Shown here piece by piece: positions 62,576-64,000 of a stretch of DNA of 64,000 bases. The notes beneath the pieces were generated by a model. The model was not told the DNA's origin. It saw only the letters and a program-made list of their open reading frames with translations, and searched no databases. Within the stretch, counting starts at the first letter, position 1, and each line of letters starts with the position of its first letter. The position numbers were made by a program, and so were the translations under genes. This DNA is from Burkholderia cepacia ATCC 25416 (GTDB taxonomy: Bacteria > Pseudomonadota > Gammaproteobacteria > Burkholderiales > Burkholderiaceae): the NCBI RefSeq assembly GCF_001411495.1, contig NZ_CP012982.1:1860001-1924000 (forward strand). The letters are read 5' to 3'.

Positions 62576-63718
62576 ATGAACCGGCATCACAAGACGGCAC
62601 TCGCCACCGCGGCCGCATTGACGTGCGCGCTGGCCGCATGGCCCGCGCACGCGGACGAGATCGTGCGCATCGGCCACGTCGCGCCGCTGACCGGCGCGAT
62701 CGCGCATCTCGGCAAGGACAGCGAGAACGGCGCGCGGCTCGCGGTCGAGGAAATCAATGCGAAGGGGCTCGTGATCGGCGGCAAGAAGGTCACGCTGCAG
62801 CTCGACGCGCAGGACGACGCGGGCGATCCGCGTACCGCGACGCAGGTCGCGCAGCGGCTCGTCGACGACAAGGTGATCGGGGTCGTCGGCCATCACAACT
62901 CGGGCACGTCGATTCCGGCGTCGCGCGTCTATCGCGACGGCGGCGTCGTGCAGATCTCGCAGGCCGCGACCAACCCGACCTACACGCAGCAGGGCTTCAA
63001 GACGACCTATCGCGTCGTCGCGACCGACGCGCAGCAGGGGCCCGCGCTCGCGATGTATGCGGCGAAGAACATGGGCATCAGGACGGTGGCCGTGGTCGAC
63101 GATTCGACCGCGTACGGGCAGGGCCTCGCGACCGAGTTCGAGAAAGCCGCGAAGGCGGCCGGCATGAAGGTCGTGTCGCGCGACGCGACCAACGACAAGG
63201 CGATCGACTTCCGCGCGATCCTCACGAAGATCAAGGGCGCGAACCCGGACGCGATCATGTACGGCGGCATGGACGCGACGGGCGGCCCGCTCGCGAAGCA
63301 GGCGCGCCAGCTCGGCATGCGGGCGAAGATCCTCGCCGGCGACGGCGTGTGCTCGACCGACCTGCCGAAGCTCGCGGGCCCGGCCTCCGACAACGTCGTG
63401 TGCTCCGAAGCCGGCATCGCGCTCGAGAAGATGCCGGGCGGCGCGGCGTTCGCGAAGCGCTACGAAGCGCGTTACCACCAGCCGATGCAGGTGTATGCGC
63501 CGTTCTCGTACGACGCCGTCCACATCATCGTCGACGCGATGAAACGCGCGAACTCGACCGATCCGGCGAAGGTGCTGGCCGCGATGCCGGCCACCGACTA
63601 TCGCGGCGTGATCGGCGAAACGAGCTTCACGCCGCAGGGCGACCTGAAGCACGGCGCGATCTCGGTGTTCACGTACAAGAGCGGCAAGAAGGCGCTGCTC
63701 GATATCGTGAAGATGTGA
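62576..63718 (+). CDS. Branched-chain-amino-acid-type ABC substrate-binding protein
   Basis: 380 residues with a signal peptide (TAAALTCALAAWPAHADE) and the LivJ/LivK fold: IVRIGHVAPLTGAIAHLGKD, GVVGHHNSGTSIPASRVYRD, VAVVDDSTAYGQGLATEFEK and DAIMYGGMDATGGPLAKQAR. AAGGAGG stands before ATG 62576. No permease or ATPase genes lie in the window, so it must use a distant or downstream transporter. Pairing with the amidohydrolase suggests an amino acid or polyamine-related ligand, which is inference. Confidence 0.87.
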   Translation: MNRHHKTALATAAALTCALAAWPAHADEIVRIGHVAPLTGAIAHLGKDSENGARLAVEEINAKGLVIGGKKVTLQLDAQDDAGDPRTATQVAQRLVDDKVIGVVGHHNSGTSIPASRVYRDGGVVQISQAATNPTYTQQGFKTTYRVVATDAQQGPALAMYAAKNMGIRTVAVVDDSTAYGQGLATEFEKAAKAAGMKVVSRDATNDKAIDFRAILTKIKGANPDAIMYGGMDATGGPLAKQARQLGMRAKILAGDGVCSTDLPKLAGPASDNVVCSEAGIALEKMPGGAAFAKRYEARYHQPMQVYAPFSYDAVHIIVDAMKRANSTDPAKVLAAMPATDYRGVIGETSFTPQGDLKHGAISVFTYKSGKKALLDIVKM

Positions 63719-63798
63719 CGCGGCGGTGATGTTGCGTTGGTGTTGCGTCTGATGTCGCGGGGGCCGCGAAGCGGGACAGGCTTCGCGGCCTTCGCCGT

Positions 63799-64000
63799 TT
63801 ACAGCGCGCGCACTCGCGTACTGTCGGCGCGGCGCTCCGCGTCGTGCACGATGTGCAGCTCGCGTGCGCGGATCGGCAGCACGCAATCCGCATCGGCAAG
63901 CGCCTTGCGCACCTGGCGCGCGAGGCGCCAGCGCATTGCCCAGAACTTGTCGGTGTGCGTCCACACGCGCATGTTCGCGACCGCCGTGCTGTCGTCGAAG
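63799..64000 (-). CDS. MscS-family mechanosensitive channel, C-terminal fragment
   Basis: The last 66 codons of a leftward gene that continues past the window end. The visible end reads FDDSTAVANMRVWTHTDKFW, then AMRWRLARQVRKALADADCV and LPIRARELHIVHDAERR, the pattern of the cytoplasmic vestibule of small MscS channels. TAA stop at 63801-63799. Partial, so length and start are unknown. Confidence 0.6.
   Translation of the reverse strand, partial: FDDSTAVANMRVWTHTDKFWAMRWRLARQVRKALADADCVLPIRARELHIVHDAERRADSTRVRAL

Overview
This is GC-rich proteobacterial DNA (about two thirds G+C in ordinary rows). The gene content is typical of Burkholderia: a 16-strand-type porin, a DUF4148 protein, many LysR/AraC/GntR regulators, a VgrG cluster with a BTH_I2691/VasX-type effector, and broad acyl-CoA, hydroxy-acid and polyamine catabolism. 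The many regulator-plus-transporter modules suit a secondary chromosome of a Burkholderia cepacia-complex-like organism; this is inference. No rRNA, tRNA, CRISPR array or intact transposase was seen.

Layout. (1) 0-4.9 kb: kinase-like phosphotransferase, two short-chain dehydrogenases and an acyl-CoA dehydrogenase in one operon, then a LysR gene. The kinase/dehydrogenase pair matches the ACAD10/11 (Lva-type) route for 4-hydroxyacyl-CoA. (2) 4.9-12.4 kb: a leftward operon (alanine/serine-glyoxylate aminotransferase, MFS carrier, 2-keto-4-pentenoate-hydratase-like enzyme, YdiJ-type FAD/Fe-S dehydrogenase) opposite a GntR gene. The shared promoter region carries two copies of one palindrome. (3) 12.4-18.8 kb: AraC regulator, porin, MFS carrier, lactone oxidase and PLP deaminase/aldolase. 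(4) 19-29.6 kb: a membrane-anchored helical protein with a pectin-acetylesterase-like hydrolase, a J-domain protein, DUF4148, DNA polymerase II, a LysR/NTF2-like pair bounded by a 65-bp repeat, and small secreted or membrane proteins. (5) 29.6-42.4 kb: CSS-EAL phosphodiesterase, AraC, sterol-desaturase-like enzyme, AlaX, YcxB, a MINPP-like lipoprotein phosphatase, type II NADH dehydrogenase with divergent LysR, and AraC.

(6) 42.6-45.3 kb is an AT-rich island. It holds a leftward trio: a PAAR protein with a C-terminal extension, an effector with an L,D-transpeptidase-like catalytic motif, and a Sec-signal protein whose start overlaps the effector stop. I read it as an orphan type VI secretion (T6SS) effector/immunity module; about 0.8 kb without genes separates it from the next gene. 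(7) 45.3-51.5 kb: NmrA-like reductase, BenE, fatty-acid desaturase, PhnD-like protein, DbpA helicase and a zinc-ribbon protein.

(8) 52.3-58.3 kb: a second T6SS cluster: vgrG, DUF4123 adaptor, a VasX/BTH_I2691-type effector broken by a frameshift, PAAR, and a decayed reading frame where an immunity gene would be expected. (9) 58.3-64 kb: malate:quinone oxidoreductase, a small lipoprotein, Lrp divergent from an acetylpolyamine amidohydrolase, a Liv-type binding protein and the end of an MscS-like channel gene.

The two T6SS modules are the main accessory content. One looks intact and recently acquired. In the other, both the effector and the putative immunity frame are broken.
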